Part shown: positions 1-8,250 of the stretch, piece after piece
How positions within the stretch are numbered: the first letter of the stretch is position 1
How the letters are laid out: each line of letters opens with the position of its first letter
Source: Abditibacterium sp.
Lineage (GTDB): Bacteria > Armatimonadota > Abditibacteriia > Abditibacteriales > Abditibacteriaceae
Assembly: GCA_030448265.1 (NCBI GenBank)
Contig: JAUJNG010000006.1
Span: forward strand, 1-64,000
DNA length: 64,000 nt
Reading direction: 5' to 3'
Made by a program: the position numbers and the translations under genes
The notes under the pieces: model-generated
What the model was told of the DNA's origin: nothing
The model's database searches: none
What the model saw: the letters and a program-made list of their open reading frames with translations, nothing else

Positions 1-240
1 AACCTTTTATTGCATTTGCCTGTCGCTGCGTCTTTGTTTTTGGGCGCGGGTCTGTGTTGTTTTTTGGTGGTTAATGGGCGGTCGACCCCGTTTGGTAAAT
101 TAAAAATCCGCGCTTTTCTACCCGATTCGGGGTTTTTCACTTTGTTGCACGATCTGCTATTGGTTGTGTGCCTTAGGGTTAACTTGGGAGTAACAGCCCA
201 GCCTCACTCGCTGACGCTTCGCGTTCTCTACGACATCGTT
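1..240. other. left edge, no gene assigned
   Basis: No recognisable gene. One plus-strand frame stays open from the window edge into the next gene's antisense strand, but its product is low-complexity and resembles nothing known, so it is treated as chance. Positions about 196-236 carry one arm of the GAGAACGCGAAGCGTCAGCGAG repeat found complete at 20745-20832 and 40183-40268; the partner arm is not seen here. Confidence 0.4.
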
Positions 241-657
241 TTAGGCCTTGGTTTTCTCGCACATCTCGCACGCGGGAGCGGAGATGGCTTTGGCTGCGCC
301 AGTCTTCGGGGCGGCTTTGACTTCTTTGACTTCCTGCGCGGGCCAACCGGCTTTAGTGAGAGCCGCCGCGAGCATTTTCGGGTTTTGTTTGGCCGAAATG
401 TAGGTCACGACCACCAATTTCGTTTTGGCATCGGCCTCGACCGACCGGACGCCAGGCTGTTTAGTCAGCGTCGTTTTGATGCCTTGAGCGCAGCCCGCGC
501 AGTGCATTTTGGGCGCGGAAAGCGTCGTCATTTTGACGCCGGCGGGCAGTTTGGCCATCGCTGAAGCGGCTTTGGCGGCGCCGTTAGCGCAGTTTTCGCA
601 GGCGACGGCGGGAACGAGGAGCGAGGCGGACAGAGCCGCGAGGAATAATGGTTTCAT
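241..657 (-). CDS. secreted heavy-metal-associated (HMA) domain protein with three CxxC motifs
   Basis: 138 aa. Residues 1-19 form a signal peptide ending in AVAC, so cleavage at Cys20 (lipoprotein-like) is possible although Ala rather than Leu sits at -3. An HMA ferredoxin-like domain spans about 42-110 with the metal-binding motif MHCAGC (Cys53, Cys56). Two further CxxC pairs lie outside it: C20-C23 just after the signal peptide and C130-C133 at the C-terminus. HMA domains bind soft metals such as Cu(I). The gene is 24 nt downstream of a redoxin gene on the same strand, suggesting a shared transcript and a role in periplasmic metal or thiol handling. No clear Shine-Dalgarno precedes the ATG. 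Confidence 0.8.
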   Translation of the reverse strand: MKPLFLAALSASLLVPAVACENCANGAAKAASAMAKLPAGVKMTTLSAPKMHCAGCAQGIKTTLTKQPGVRSVEADAKTKLVVVTYISAKQNPKMLAAALTKAGWPAQEVKEVKAAPKTGAAKAISAPACEMCEKTKA

Positions 658-681
658 GGTGGGGAGTTTAGCCGCGATGGT

Positions 682-1332
682 TTAAAGGCGCGGAATGGCG
701 CAGCCCAGCGCGGGCACTTCGGGTCTCGCGACGCGCTTGTTTTGTGCCAAGGCGACGATGGCGTTTTCCAGATCGCGCGATTTGACGCCCTTGGGGTCGA
801 AAATCGAGTCGTCCACGCGGCCATGATAGCGCAAAACGCCCTTTTTATCGGTCAAATAGACTTCGCTCGAACACTGGCCGTTGAGCATTTTGAGCAGGCG
901 CTGGTCGCGGTCGATAATCGCCGGAAACGGCAGACGCTGCGCGTGCATATAGCGCGCGATTTGAATCGGCTTTTCTTTGGGCATCGAAAAAACGTAGGCG
1001 ACCTTCAAACCTTTGGCGCGGTATTTCTTCGACAGATTGACGAGGCGCGACTGCACCGCTTTCACGCAGGGGCACTGCGTGTCGGCGAGGACGAAGAGGC
1101 CCATTTTGCCCCTGAACGAAGCGTTGGTGAGGCCTTTGCCGCTCAGTGTCGGCGCGGCGAAGCGCGGCATGGGTTTGCCAATCGCGGCGACGCCCGACTT
1201 CGCATGGGCGAATCGGTTGGTTTGCGCCTTGAGTTTGGAATAGGGAACGGGTGGGGCGAAGGGATGATTGGCGAGCGCCGGAGCCATCCCCAGGGCCAGA
1301 AGGCCGCCCAGCGCGAGCGAGGAAATTTTCAT
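682..1332 (-). CDS. exported thioredoxin-fold (redoxin) protein with CPC motif
   Basis: 216 aa from the ATG at 1332; the open frame extends further upstream, but this Met begins a clear signal peptide (MKISSLALGGLLALGMAPALA). A redoxin/AhpC-TSA fold follows with the active-site motif QCPCVKAVQSRL, then a QCSSEVYL segment and a C-terminal ALGCAI motif typical of extracytoplasmic redoxin-domain proteins. It probably reduces or oxidises thiols, or handles metal, outside the cytoplasm; the substrate cannot be told. It is upstream of and co-directional with the HMA gene and divergent from the M16-like gene. Confidence 0.75.
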   Translation of the reverse strand: MKISSLALGGLLALGMAPALANHPFAPPVPYSKLKAQTNRFAHAKSGVAAIGKPMPRFAAPTLSGKGLTNASFRGKMGLFVLADTQCPCVKAVQSRLVNLSKKYRAKGLKVAYVFSMPKEKPIQIARYMHAQRLPFPAIIDRDQRLLKMLNGQCSSEVYLTDKKGVLRYHGRVDDSIFDPKGVKSRDLENAIVALAQNKRVARPEVPALGCAIPRL

Positions 1333-1441
1333 GGGCTGTTTGGAAGTATAAGAAGCGCTTTGGCGCCTCCAGAGCCTCCCAATGTCGAAAAACTGTGAAT
1401 CTTTTTGGCGCGCGCGCCGCGTGAGGCAGGAAAAACCGTCT

Positions 1442-1463
1442 GCTACACTTCTCCGCCAAGGAG
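1442..1463 (+). promoter_or_regulatory. extended -10 box and Shine-Dalgarno before the M16-like gene
   Basis: TGCTACACT at 1441-1449 matches an extended -10 element (TGnTAnnnT), with no convincing -35. CAAGGAG at 1457-1463 is a strong ribosome-binding site. Both lie downstream of the ATG at 1382, which argues that translation starts near 1472. Confidence 0.4.
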
Positions 1464-1471
1464 TTTTCGTT

Positions 1472-2713
1472 ATTTCCACCCCCACCACTCAAATTCGCCG
1501 TTTCCCCAACGGTTTAACTCTCGTCGGCGAGCCGATGCCCAGCAAACAGGCCGCCGCCTGGACGTTTCTCATGCCCGCCGGCAGCGCCACCGAACCCGAC
1601 GGGCGCGAGGGCCTCACGAGCGTTCTGGAAGGCGTCTGCTATCGCGGCGCGGGCGATAAAAATGCGCGGCAACTCTCGGATGCGCTCGATGACTTGGGCG
1701 TGGATCGGGGCGGCGGCGCCGATGTCGAATACGTCACTTTTGGCGGCGCGACATTGAGCCTTTATGTGGCCGATGCCCTCGCGCTTTATGCCGATATTTT
1801 GCGTCGCCCAACTTTGCCCGATGGCGAATGGCAGCCGCAGCGCGATCTGGCGCTGCAAAGTCTGGAATCGCTCGAAGATGCGCCCGCGCGCAAAATGTTC
1901 GTGCAGCTGCGCCGCGAATACTTCACATCGGGTCACGGTCGCTCGCCTCTGGGCACCAAGGAAGGGCTTGCGGCGCTTACCCTCGACGATTTGCGCGCCG
2001 ATCACGCGCGGCGCTTCAAGCCCGACGGCGCGATTGTCGCCCTCGCCGGAAATTTCGATTTCGAAGCGATGGCGGCGCAAATCGAGACGCTTTTTGACGA
2101 TTGGAACGGCGCCGCGCCGCTTCCCGAAGCGCCCGCGCCGGTCCAAACGCCGGTTTTTCAGCACATCGAGCAGGACACGGCGCAGCAGCAAATCGGCGTC
2201 GCCTACGCGGGCGTGCCTTCGACCGATGTCGATTATTACGCCTACCGCGTGGCGACGCAGATTTTGTCGGGCGGCATGGGCGCGCGCCTCTTCACCGAAG
2301 TGCGCGAAAAACGCGGCCTGGTTTATTCGGTTTCGGCCTCGGCCAGCGCGCATCGCGGCGTGGGATTTTCGCTCGCCTACGCTGGAACGACGCCGCAGCG
2401 CGGTCAGGAAACGCTCGATGTTTTGCTCGCCGAACTGACGAAAATCGGCGAAGGCGTCCAGGAAAGCGAACTGGAGCGCGCTAAAATCGGCATGGTCTCG
2501 AGTTTGGTGATGCAGGAAGAAAGCAGCCGCGCCCGCGCCGGAGCCATCGCGCGCGATTTCTGGCTGCTGGGAAGGGTGCGCTCGCTCGATGAAGTCACCC
2601 AGGCCATCAACGGCGTGAGCGCAGGCCATATCCGCGAGTTTTACGAGCGCCATCCGGTCGGCGATTTCTCAGTCGTGACGCTGGGGCCTGCCAAACTACA
2701 ACGCAGCGAATAA
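1472..2713 (+). CDS. M16 (insulinase-like) peptidase homologue lacking the zinc site
   Basis: 413 aa if started at the ATT codon at 1472, which lies 8 nt after CAAGGAG and just before the conserved family start (IRRFPNGLTLVGE). The upstream ATG at 1382 would add 30 atypical residues and place a promoter-like box inside the gene. The M16 fold is clear: N-terminal domain with an EGLTSVLEG segment, and C-terminal domain with GVPSTDVDYYAYRV and FTEVREKRGLVYSVSA. The zinc motif HxxEH is replaced (TSVLEG has neither His), so this resembles the non-catalytic subunit of two-gene M16 proteases, yet no active partner is adjacent. The stop codon TAA lies inside a palindromic repeat arm. Confidence 0.8.
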   Translation: MSTPTTQIRRFPNGLTLVGEPMPSKQAAAWTFLMPAGSATEPDGREGLTSVLEGVCYRGAGDKNARQLSDALDDLGVDRGGGADVEYVTFGGATLSLYVADALALYADILRRPTLPDGEWQPQRDLALQSLESLEDAPARKMFVQLRREYFTSGHGRSPLGTKEGLAALTLDDLRADHARRFKPDGAIVALAGNFDFEAMAAQIETLFDDWNGAAPLPEAPAPVQTPVFQHIEQDTAQQQIGVAYAGVPSTDVDYYAYRVATQILSGGMGARLFTEVREKRGLVYSVSASASAHRGVGFSLAYAGTTPQRGQETLDVLLAELTKIGEGVQESELERAKIGMVSSLVMQEESSRARAGAIARDFWLLGRVRSLDEVTQAINGVSAGHIREFYERHPVGDFSVVTLGPAKLQRSE

Positions 2714-2806
2714 ATTCGCCGCAAGAAAACAAAGTTCGCCTTCGCGGACTGGGGTCTCAACCTGCGAAGGCAGGTTTCGTTACTTTGCGGCGAATTTATT
2801 CGCTGC
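2703..2806. repeat. palindromic repeat family A, copy 1
   Basis: Arms GCAGCGAATAAATTCGCCGC (2703-2722) and its complement (2787-2806) flank an inner palindrome (cgcggact, cctgcgaaggcagg). The left arm includes the M16-like stop codon. Other copies are at 16643-16747, 37407-37518 and 49326-49430. It could fold into a long hairpin and may act as a transcription terminator. Confidence 0.85.
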
Positions 2807-2816
2807 CACATCAATC

Positions 2817-3608
2817 ATGGGTTATCTTCTGGCCGCTCTTCTGGGCGGATTTCTCGCTTTCAACTCCTTCGCGACGCCGCAAAAAGCGGCGCGCATGGCG
2901 CAGGACGCGCTGCAAAAAGCCTATCCTGGCTCGACGGCGCGCGTTCAAATCGAGGGCAAACGCGGCTCAAACGTCCTTAAGGGCAAATTTCGTCTCGTTC
3001 GCGTCGAAATGTCCGATGTGACGCTCGCGGCGCTGCCGTTTTCGCCGTCGCAGGGCGCCAAAAAAATCGGCAGGGCCGAAAAAATCGAGCTTCAACTCGT
3101 CAACGCGAAGTTTTTGGGCCTTCCCATCGCGCGCGCGAATTTCGATTTTCAGGATGTCGAATACGATTTCGATGCGCTCCGCAAACGCTCGCAGTTCCAA
3201 ATCGTGCGGAGCGGGCCGGCTCAGATGCGCCTCCAACTTGGCGCACCGGCGTTGCAAACGCTTTTCGCGGAGCGTCTGGGGGACATCGAAAACCTCACGA
3301 TTGCCTTTCAAAACGACCGGCTCCTCCTCACCGGACAGCGCGACGTTCTGGGCTTCAAAACGCCCATCGAACTCACGGCGCGGCCCGTGGGCGCCGGCAA
3401 TGCGGTGCGACTGGAAAATGTCGTTATCAAAGTCGGCGGCGTGGCGCTGCCTGCGGCGGCGGCGAGTGCGCTTTTGAAAGACCTCAACCCCGTTTACACC
3501 TTCGACCGCGAGGGGAATTGGCCGTTTAACGTCGAGGTGCAAAGCGTGACCGCGCAAAACAACGCGCTCAACTTGACCGCGAATCTGTCGCTCAAAACGG
3601 CGCCCTGA
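2817..3608 (+). CDS. LmeA/DUF2993-like secreted or membrane-anchored protein
   Basis: 263 aa. A hydrophobic N-terminal segment (GYLLAALLGGFLAFNSF) is followed by alternating beta-strand-like sequence with the DUF2993 pattern: a KFRLVRVEMSDVTLAALP strand block early and an RLENVVIKVGGVALP block late. LmeA proteins of actinobacteria bind lipids in the cell envelope, so a lipid-binding role is inferred from fold only. The start is 10 nt after a palindromic repeat with no Shine-Dalgarno. It lies between the M16-like gene and gcvH, with no obvious functional tie to either. Confidence 0.55.
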   Translation: MGYLLAALLGGFLAFNSFATPQKAARMAQDALQKAYPGSTARVQIEGKRGSNVLKGKFRLVRVEMSDVTLAALPFSPSQGAKKIGRAEKIELQLVNAKFLGLPIARANFDFQDVEYDFDALRKRSQFQIVRSGPAQMRLQLGAPALQTLFAERLGDIENLTIAFQNDRLLLTGQRDVLGFKTPIELTARPVGAGNAVRLENVVIKVGGVALPAAAASALLKDLNPVYTFDREGNWPFNVEVQSVTAQNNALNLTANLSLKTAP

Positions 3609-3611
3609 ATT

Positions 3612-3696
3612 TTTCAATAACCACAGAGACACGGAGAAGAAAGAGGGATTCCTTCTCAAAATCCTCTGTGTCTCCGTGTCTCTGTGGTTATTGAAA
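3612..3696. repeat. palindromic repeat family B (CACAGAGACACGGAG), copy 1
   Basis: Perfectly paired arms read TTTCAATAACCACAGAGACA at the left and its complement at the right, around a short loop. Related copies lie at 8142-8235, within 12521-12684, 28268-28367 and 41913-42073. Located directly after the LmeA-like stop codon, it may terminate transcription. Confidence 0.85.
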
Positions 3697-3761
3697 CCGA
3701 GAAAAAGTGGGAAATTTCCCTCGTCTGAGGAGTCGGAACCAGGCCGAAACCAATTTTCACA

Positions 3762-4139
3762 ATGAACCTACCCGCCGACTGCCACTTTACCCGCCAGGAT
3801 CAATGGATGCGCCGCGAGGGCGACACCCTCACTCTGGGTGTCACCGAATACGGCCAGAACGAACTGGGCGAGCTGTTTTTCGTGGAATTTCCCGCCGTTG
3901 GGACGCGCGTCGAAGCGGGACGGGCGTTTGGCGCGGTCGAATCGGTCAAATCGGTGTCGGAGCTGGTGTCGCCGGTCGCGGGCGAAATCGTGGCCGTCAA
4001 CGAAGCCGTCGCCCAAAACCCAGCTTTGGTCAATGAGTCGCCTTATGAACAGGGCTGGCTGGTTCGCGTCAAAATCGACTCCGCTGCACCCCCGTCCGAT
4101 GTTATGGACGCGGCGCAATACGCGGCTTTCCGTCCCTGA
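3762..4139 (+). CDS. gcvH: glycine cleavage system H protein
   Basis: 125 aa, the usual length. GcvH carries the aminomethyl group on lipoyl-lysine between the P, T and L proteins in the cytoplasm. The lipoylation site is Lys63 in GAVESVKSVSELVSPV, within a typical lipoyl fold, preceded by the conserved GVTEYGQNELGELFFVEFP strand set. The gcvT and gcvP genes are not in this window. It is followed 13 nt later by the glycoside hydrolase gene, which is probably a chance neighbour. Confidence 0.95.
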   Translation: MNLPADCHFTRQDQWMRREGDTLTLGVTEYGQNELGELFFVEFPAVGTRVEAGRAFGAVESVKSVSELVSPVAGEIVAVNEAVAQNPALVNESPYEQGWLVRVKIDSAAPPSDVMDAAQYAAFRP

Positions 4140-4152
4140 AATTTCAAGTGTT

Positions 4153-6996
4153 ATGCGTCCGTTACCAATTCTGGTGGCGCTTTTGGGCCTCGCCGCTCCT
4201 TTGCGCGCCCAATCGCTGCCTTCGAGTTCCCCTGGCACGCCCGCCTCGCTGGGCGCGCAGGGCATGTTTCCTTTCAATCCGCCGCCGCTCGATGATGCGC
4301 CGACGACCTTCGATTTGTCGTATCTCAACGAAAAACCGGCGGGCGCGCGCGGTTTCGTGCGCGTGAGCGGCGAAAATTTCGTCGATGGAGGCGGCAAAAC
4401 CCTGCGTTTCTGGGGCGTCAACCTCAATTTCGAGGGCGTTTTCCCCGATAAATCCGTCGCGCCCAAAATCGCCGGTCGTCTGGCGAAGTTCGGCTTCAAC
4501 GCGGTTCGGCTCCACCATTTCGAAGGCAACGTCGCGCCGCGCGGCATCTGGAAAACGGGTGCCATCGGTTCCACACGCGCCACCGTTCCACGCGAATTCG
4601 ATCCGCAGCAGCTCGACCGCATGGATTTTTTGGTCGCGCAGCTCATCGAGCGCGGCATTTACATCAACTTCAATCTTCACGTCGCGCGCAAAGTGACCGA
4701 GGCCGAAGGCTTTCCCAACGCCGCGTTTCTGCCCGATAAAGACAAGGGCATGGGCGCCCTCGACGCGCGCATCGAACTTCAAAACCAGGAGTTCGCGCGG
4801 CGGTTGCTGAGCCACGTCAATCCCTACACGGGCCGCGCCTACAAAGACGAACCTGGTGTGTGCGCCATCGAAGTCGATAACGAAAGCAGCGCGCTCTCGC
4901 TGTGGCTCGACGGCTCGTTGAACCGGCTGCCCCAGCCCTACGCCGAAAATTTGCGCGTGGCGTGGAACGGCTGGCTCGACCGCAATTATTCGTCGCAGTC
5001 GGCACTCTACCGCGCCTGGACGGAACTCAACGCGCCGCTTTCGAGCCTCGATTTGCTCCATCCGCCGCTTCCGAAAGCGCAGATCGCGCCGCCGCCCGTT
5101 GCAGATCCCAGCGCGCCGACGATTCTTTCTGGGCCGATGGATTTGCTGCCCGATGGCACAGTCGCGCCGCCAACATTTACGCCGCGCCCTCAAGCCGCGC
5201 GTCCCAGCGCGCCGCCGGAAATTTTGGCGGGACTCGACCGGTGGAAACTTAATCTCGCGGGCGGCGCGAGCGGGACGGTCGTGCGCGACGATTTCGGCGG
5301 GCCAACCATCGACGGCATCGTGGGGCCAGGACTGTCGCTCAATCTGGCGCGCACCGGAAGCGTGCCCTGGGCCTTTCAACTGGTGCGCGACGGCCTCAAT
5401 CTGGAAGACAACAAACCTTATACGTTCTCGTTCTGGGCGCGCGCCGACACGCGCCGCACTCTCTCCGTCAATTTGTGGCAGGACGCGCCGCCTTATAAAT
5501 CGCTCGGCTACAGCGCCAATGTGACGCTCGGCCCCGATTGGAAGCAGTTCACGCTCGTGATGCGCGCGAGCGGCGCGCAGGCCAATCGCACGCGGCTTGC
5601 GCTCAACGTGGCGAACCAATCGGGCGGCGTGCAGTTGGGCGCTTTTTCCCTCCGAAGCGGCGGCAGAATCGCGGTTTCGCGCGAGTGGAACCTGCGAGGC
5701 GGCGTGCCGCTCATCGACGCTCGAAGCGAGCCGATTTTCGCGATTCGCCGCGATTTCGCCAGGTTTTTGGGCGAACTCGAAGCGAAGAACGTCGCGGCGA
5801 TGCGCCGTTTTTTGCGCGATGAAGTGGGCGTGAAGGTTCCGATCTGGCATTCGCAGGCGCAGTTCGGCGGCTGGGGCGGCGTGCGGCGCGAACTGCTTTC
5901 CGATGTCGTGGACACCCATATCTACTGGAAGCACCCCGATTTCGGCGGCACGGGCTGGAACGGCGGCAACTGGACGGTGGAAAACCAGTCGCTGGCCGCC
6001 TCGCCTCTGGGCGATCCGCTCGCGGCGCTGGCGATGCTGCGCGTGAAGGGCAAACCGTTCGTGGTTTCGGAATGGAATTCGGGCCAGCCCAACGATTTCG
6101 GCGCCGAATCGCTGCCCATGGCGGCGGCGTTCGCGGCGTGGCAGGGCTGGGCAGGTGTGTGGATTTTCGATTATCACTCGTCGGGCGCCTTCGACCGCAA
6201 CAAATTCGAAGGTTTTTTCTCCATCGACACCCAGCCCGTGAAAATGGCGACCGCGCCGCTCGCCGCGCTGCTCTTTCGCCGCGAAGATGTCGCGCCTGCC
6301 AAAGAAGAAATGACGCTCAATTTGCCCGATGAAGTGGCGTGGAGCGAAGTCGCCACCACGCCTGGCGTGGTGGCCATCGCGCCGTTTTTGAAGACGTGGA
6401 ACGGCGCCGGTGCGCCGCGTGGCGTCGCGCTCAATGGCCGCGCCTCCAATGGCCAGAATAGGGGACTTTTCGCCGTTCCCTCGAAGGCAACAGCCCATGT
6501 CCCCACCGTTTTTCGCTCCGATACGGGTCAGCTAACCTGGGACAACGCGCGCGGCATCTGGAGCGTGAACGCGCCCCGCGCGCGCGTGGCGGCGGGATTC
6601 GTGGGCGGGCGCAAAATCGAACTGGGCGACGCGCAGTTCTGGGTCGCGCCGTCTTCGAACTGGGCCACCGTTGGCCTGAGCAGCCTCGACAGGGCGCCGG
6701 TGGGCGATTCGAAGAAGCTGTTGCTGACGCTTGCGGGCCGCGCCGAAAACCTCGGCATGAGGTGGAACAACGCGCGCACTTCGGTAGGGATGGACTGGGG
6801 AAGCGGCCCGACCTACGTCGCGGGCATTAGCGCGACGGTGAAACTGCTCACTTCGGCCCGCGAAGCGCGCGTCTGGGCGCTCGATGAGCGCGGCGCGCGG
6901 CGCGGCCAGATCGCTTCCACCCTGCGCAACGGCGCGCTTAAATTCGCGGTTTCGCCGGTGTGGAGAACGCTGTGGTATGAAATCGATCTGAGTTGA
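4153..6996 (+). CDS. secreted GH5-like glycoside hydrolase with CBM inserted in the barrel
   Basis: 947 aa from the ATG at 4153, which starts a signal peptide (MRPLPILVALLGLAAPLRAQ); upstream in-frame sequence antisense to nothing useful is ignored. The first half of a TIM barrel is visible (FWGVNLNFEG, FNAVRLHHFE, CAIEVDNESS with the putative acid/base Glu at about residue 244). A Pro-rich linker and a CBM4_9-type beta-sandwich occupy about residues 360-502. The barrel then resumes (FLRDEVGVKVPIWHSQ, DVVDTHIYWKHPDF) with the putative nucleophile Glu at about residue 640 in VVSEWNSG. A C-terminal beta domain follows. Probably an extracellular or periplasmic polysaccharide hydrolase; substrate unknown. 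Confidence 0.75.
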   Translation: MRPLPILVALLGLAAPLRAQSLPSSSPGTPASLGAQGMFPFNPPPLDDAPTTFDLSYLNEKPAGARGFVRVSGENFVDGGGKTLRFWGVNLNFEGVFPDKSVAPKIAGRLAKFGFNAVRLHHFEGNVAPRGIWKTGAIGSTRATVPREFDPQQLDRMDFLVAQLIERGIYINFNLHVARKVTEAEGFPNAAFLPDKDKGMGALDARIELQNQEFARRLLSHVNPYTGRAYKDEPGVCAIEVDNESSALSLWLDGSLNRLPQPYAENLRVAWNGWLDRNYSSQSALYRAWTELNAPLSSLDLLHPPLPKAQIAPPPVADPSAPTILSGPMDLLPDGTVAPPTFTPRPQAARPSAPPEILAGLDRWKLNLAGGASGTVVRDDFGGPTIDGIVGPGLSLNLARTGSVPWAFQLVRDGLNLEDNKPYTFSFWARADTRRTLSVNLWQDAPPYKSLGYSANVTLGPDWKQFTLVMRASGAQANRTRLALNVANQSGGVQLGAFSLRSGGRIAVSREWNLRGGVPLIDARSEPIFAIRRDFARFLGELEAKNVAAMRRFLRDEVGVKVPIWHSQAQFGGWGGVRRELLSDVVDTHIYWKHPDFGGTGWNGGNWTVENQSLAASPLGDPLAALAMLRVKGKPFVVSEWNSGQPNDFGAESLPMAAAFAAWQGWAGVWIFDYHSSGAFDRNKFEGFFSIDTQPVKMATAPLAALLFRREDVAPAKEEMTLNLPDEVAWSEVATTPGVVAIAPFLKTWNGAGAPRGVALNGRASNGQNRGLFAVPSKATAHVPTVFRSDTGQLTWDNARGIWSVNAPRARVAAGFVGGRKIELGDAQFWVAPSSNWATVGLSSLDRAPVGDSKKLLLTLAGRAENLGMRWNNARTSVGMDWGSGPTYVAGISATVKLLTSAREARVWALDERGARRGQIASTLRNGALKFAVSPVWRTLWYEIDLS

Positions 6997-7034
6997 ATCG
7001 GGAAGGTGCGGGGCGCCTCGCTATACTGGTTTAT

Positions 7035-7187
7035 TAGACATCTGGCAAAAGTGGTTACAGCCTCAGCTTTCGTCATCCTGAGCCTGCGAAGGATCTGGCG
7101 TGATGCTTTCATAGCAGTTATGCCAGATCCTTCGCAGGCTCAGGATGACGAAGAGTCCCACTTTTGACCACTTATGGAAGACATCTA
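7035..7187. repeat. MITE-like inverted repeat, family M, copy 3 (degenerate)
   Basis: Ends read TAGACATCTGGCAAAAGTGG at 7035 and, inverted, CACTTTTG...GAAGACATCTA up to 7187, resembling the better-kept copies at 11943-12095 and 12162-12340. The core is an inner palindrome with arms CATCCTGAGCCTGCGAAGGA and its complement (about 7073-7147). It fills the gap between the glycoside hydrolase and the PSP1 gene. Confidence 0.65.
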
Positions 7188-7237
7188 TTGAGTTGAAGCG
7201 GCTTCGAGTCGCTTCAATTGCTGCAAAAGGAACGATT

Positions 7238-8143
7238 ATGCCCTGGGTTGCGACCTGCACTTTCCGTGAACCAGTGAAAAGTTATTATCTCGAAGCGGGC
7301 GATCTGGAACTGGGCGTGGGAACGGCGATTTTGGCCGAAACCGCGCGCGGTCTGGAAATCGGCACCGTGAAATTTCGGCCCCGCGAAGTGCCCGAAGACA
7401 AAATCGTGCCGCCCCTGCGCGGCGTGGCGCGCCTCGCCGACGCCAAAGATTTGCTTCAGGACATCAAAAACCGCGAGTGGGAAATCGAAGCCCTCGCCGT
7501 CGCGCGGGCGCGCATCGCCGCGCACGGTCTGGAAATGAAGGCGGTCAAGGCCGAACTCATGTTCGACCGCTCCAAACTCTACGTTTTCTATGAAAGCGAA
7601 GAGCGCGTCGATTTCCGCGAACTGCTGCGCGATTTGTCCTCTCGCCTCAACGTGCGCCTGCATTTGCAGCACGTCGGCCCACGCGAAGCCGCCAAGGTTT
7701 TGGGCGGCTGCGGCCCGTGCGGCCAGCCGCTGTGCTGCTCGACGTTTTTGAAGGAAACGCCTGGCGTCAACCTCAAACTCGCCAAAGAACAGCGCCTTTC
7801 GCTCACGCCGAGTAAAATCAGCGGCGCCTGCGGTCGTTTGATGTGCTGCTTGCGCTACGAAATCGACTTCTATCGCGATGCCAACCTGCGTCTGCCCAAA
7901 AACGGCTCGCCCGTCGATACGCCCGAAGGCCCTGGCGTGGTTCTGGACGTGAACGTCTTCACCGAAGCGTGCCAGGTGCGTCTGGGCGACGGGCGCCACG
8001 TCGAAGTCGCGGGCGAAACGCTGCGCGATTTGCGCGAAGAACGCGGCGTGCCCAAAGGGTGCAGCAGCTCGGTTTCCAACGGCGGCTCGTGCGGCAAAGG
8101 CGCCGCGATTGCCAAAAAACTGCAAAAAACCGCCAACAATTAG
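7238..8143 (+). CDS. PSP1 domain protein (RicT/YaaT-like)
   Basis: 301 aa from the ATG at 7238, which has AAAAGGA 6 nt upstream; the in-frame Met at 7145 lies in repeat sequence. The PSP1 domain is clear, with the Cys-rich block GGCGPCGQPLCCSTFL and the later GACGRLMCCLRYE. In Bacillus subtilis RicT works with RicA and RicF in a Y-complex that binds Fe-S clusters and promotes RNase Y-dependent mRNA maturation; a similar role here is inference. The stop codon TAG sits at the edge of a family B palindrome. It precedes metG in the same direction, as often seen in bacteria. Confidence 0.85.
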   Translation: MPWVATCTFREPVKSYYLEAGDLELGVGTAILAETARGLEIGTVKFRPREVPEDKIVPPLRGVARLADAKDLLQDIKNREWEIEALAVARARIAAHGLEMKAVKAELMFDRSKLYVFYESEERVDFRELLRDLSSRLNVRLHLQHVGPREAAKVLGGCGPCGQPLCCSTFLKETPGVNLKLAKEQRLSLTPSKISGACGRLMCCLRYEIDFYRDANLRLPKNGSPVDTPEGPGVVLDVNVFTEACQVRLGDGRHVEVAGETLRDLREERGVPKGCSSSVSNGGSCGKGAAIAKKLQKTANN

Positions 8144-8235
8144 CCACAAAGAACACAGAGGACCCACAGAGAGGCACAGAGAAATCTTTTAAAATCCTCT
8201 GTGCCTCCCTGTGTGTCCTCTGTGTTCTCTGTGGC
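8142..8235. repeat. palindromic repeat family B, copy 2
   Basis: Left arm AGCCACAAAGAACACAGAGG and right arm ending TGTTCTCTGTGGCT pair over some 40 nt. It separates the PSP1 gene from metG by a predicted long hairpin and begins within the PSP1 stop codon. Confidence 0.85.
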
Positions 8236-8250
8236 TCCTTCTCTTGCCTT

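Noticed and set aside
10-564. Plus-strand open frame at the left edge
   Set aside because: Overlaps the HMA gene on the other strand, low-complexity, includes a repeat arm; no homology features.
4162-6498. Long minus-strand open frame of 778 codons opposite the glycoside hydrolase gene
   Set aside because: Arg-rich, no recognisable motif, and fully antisense to a gene with clear domains; typical of GC-rich DNA.
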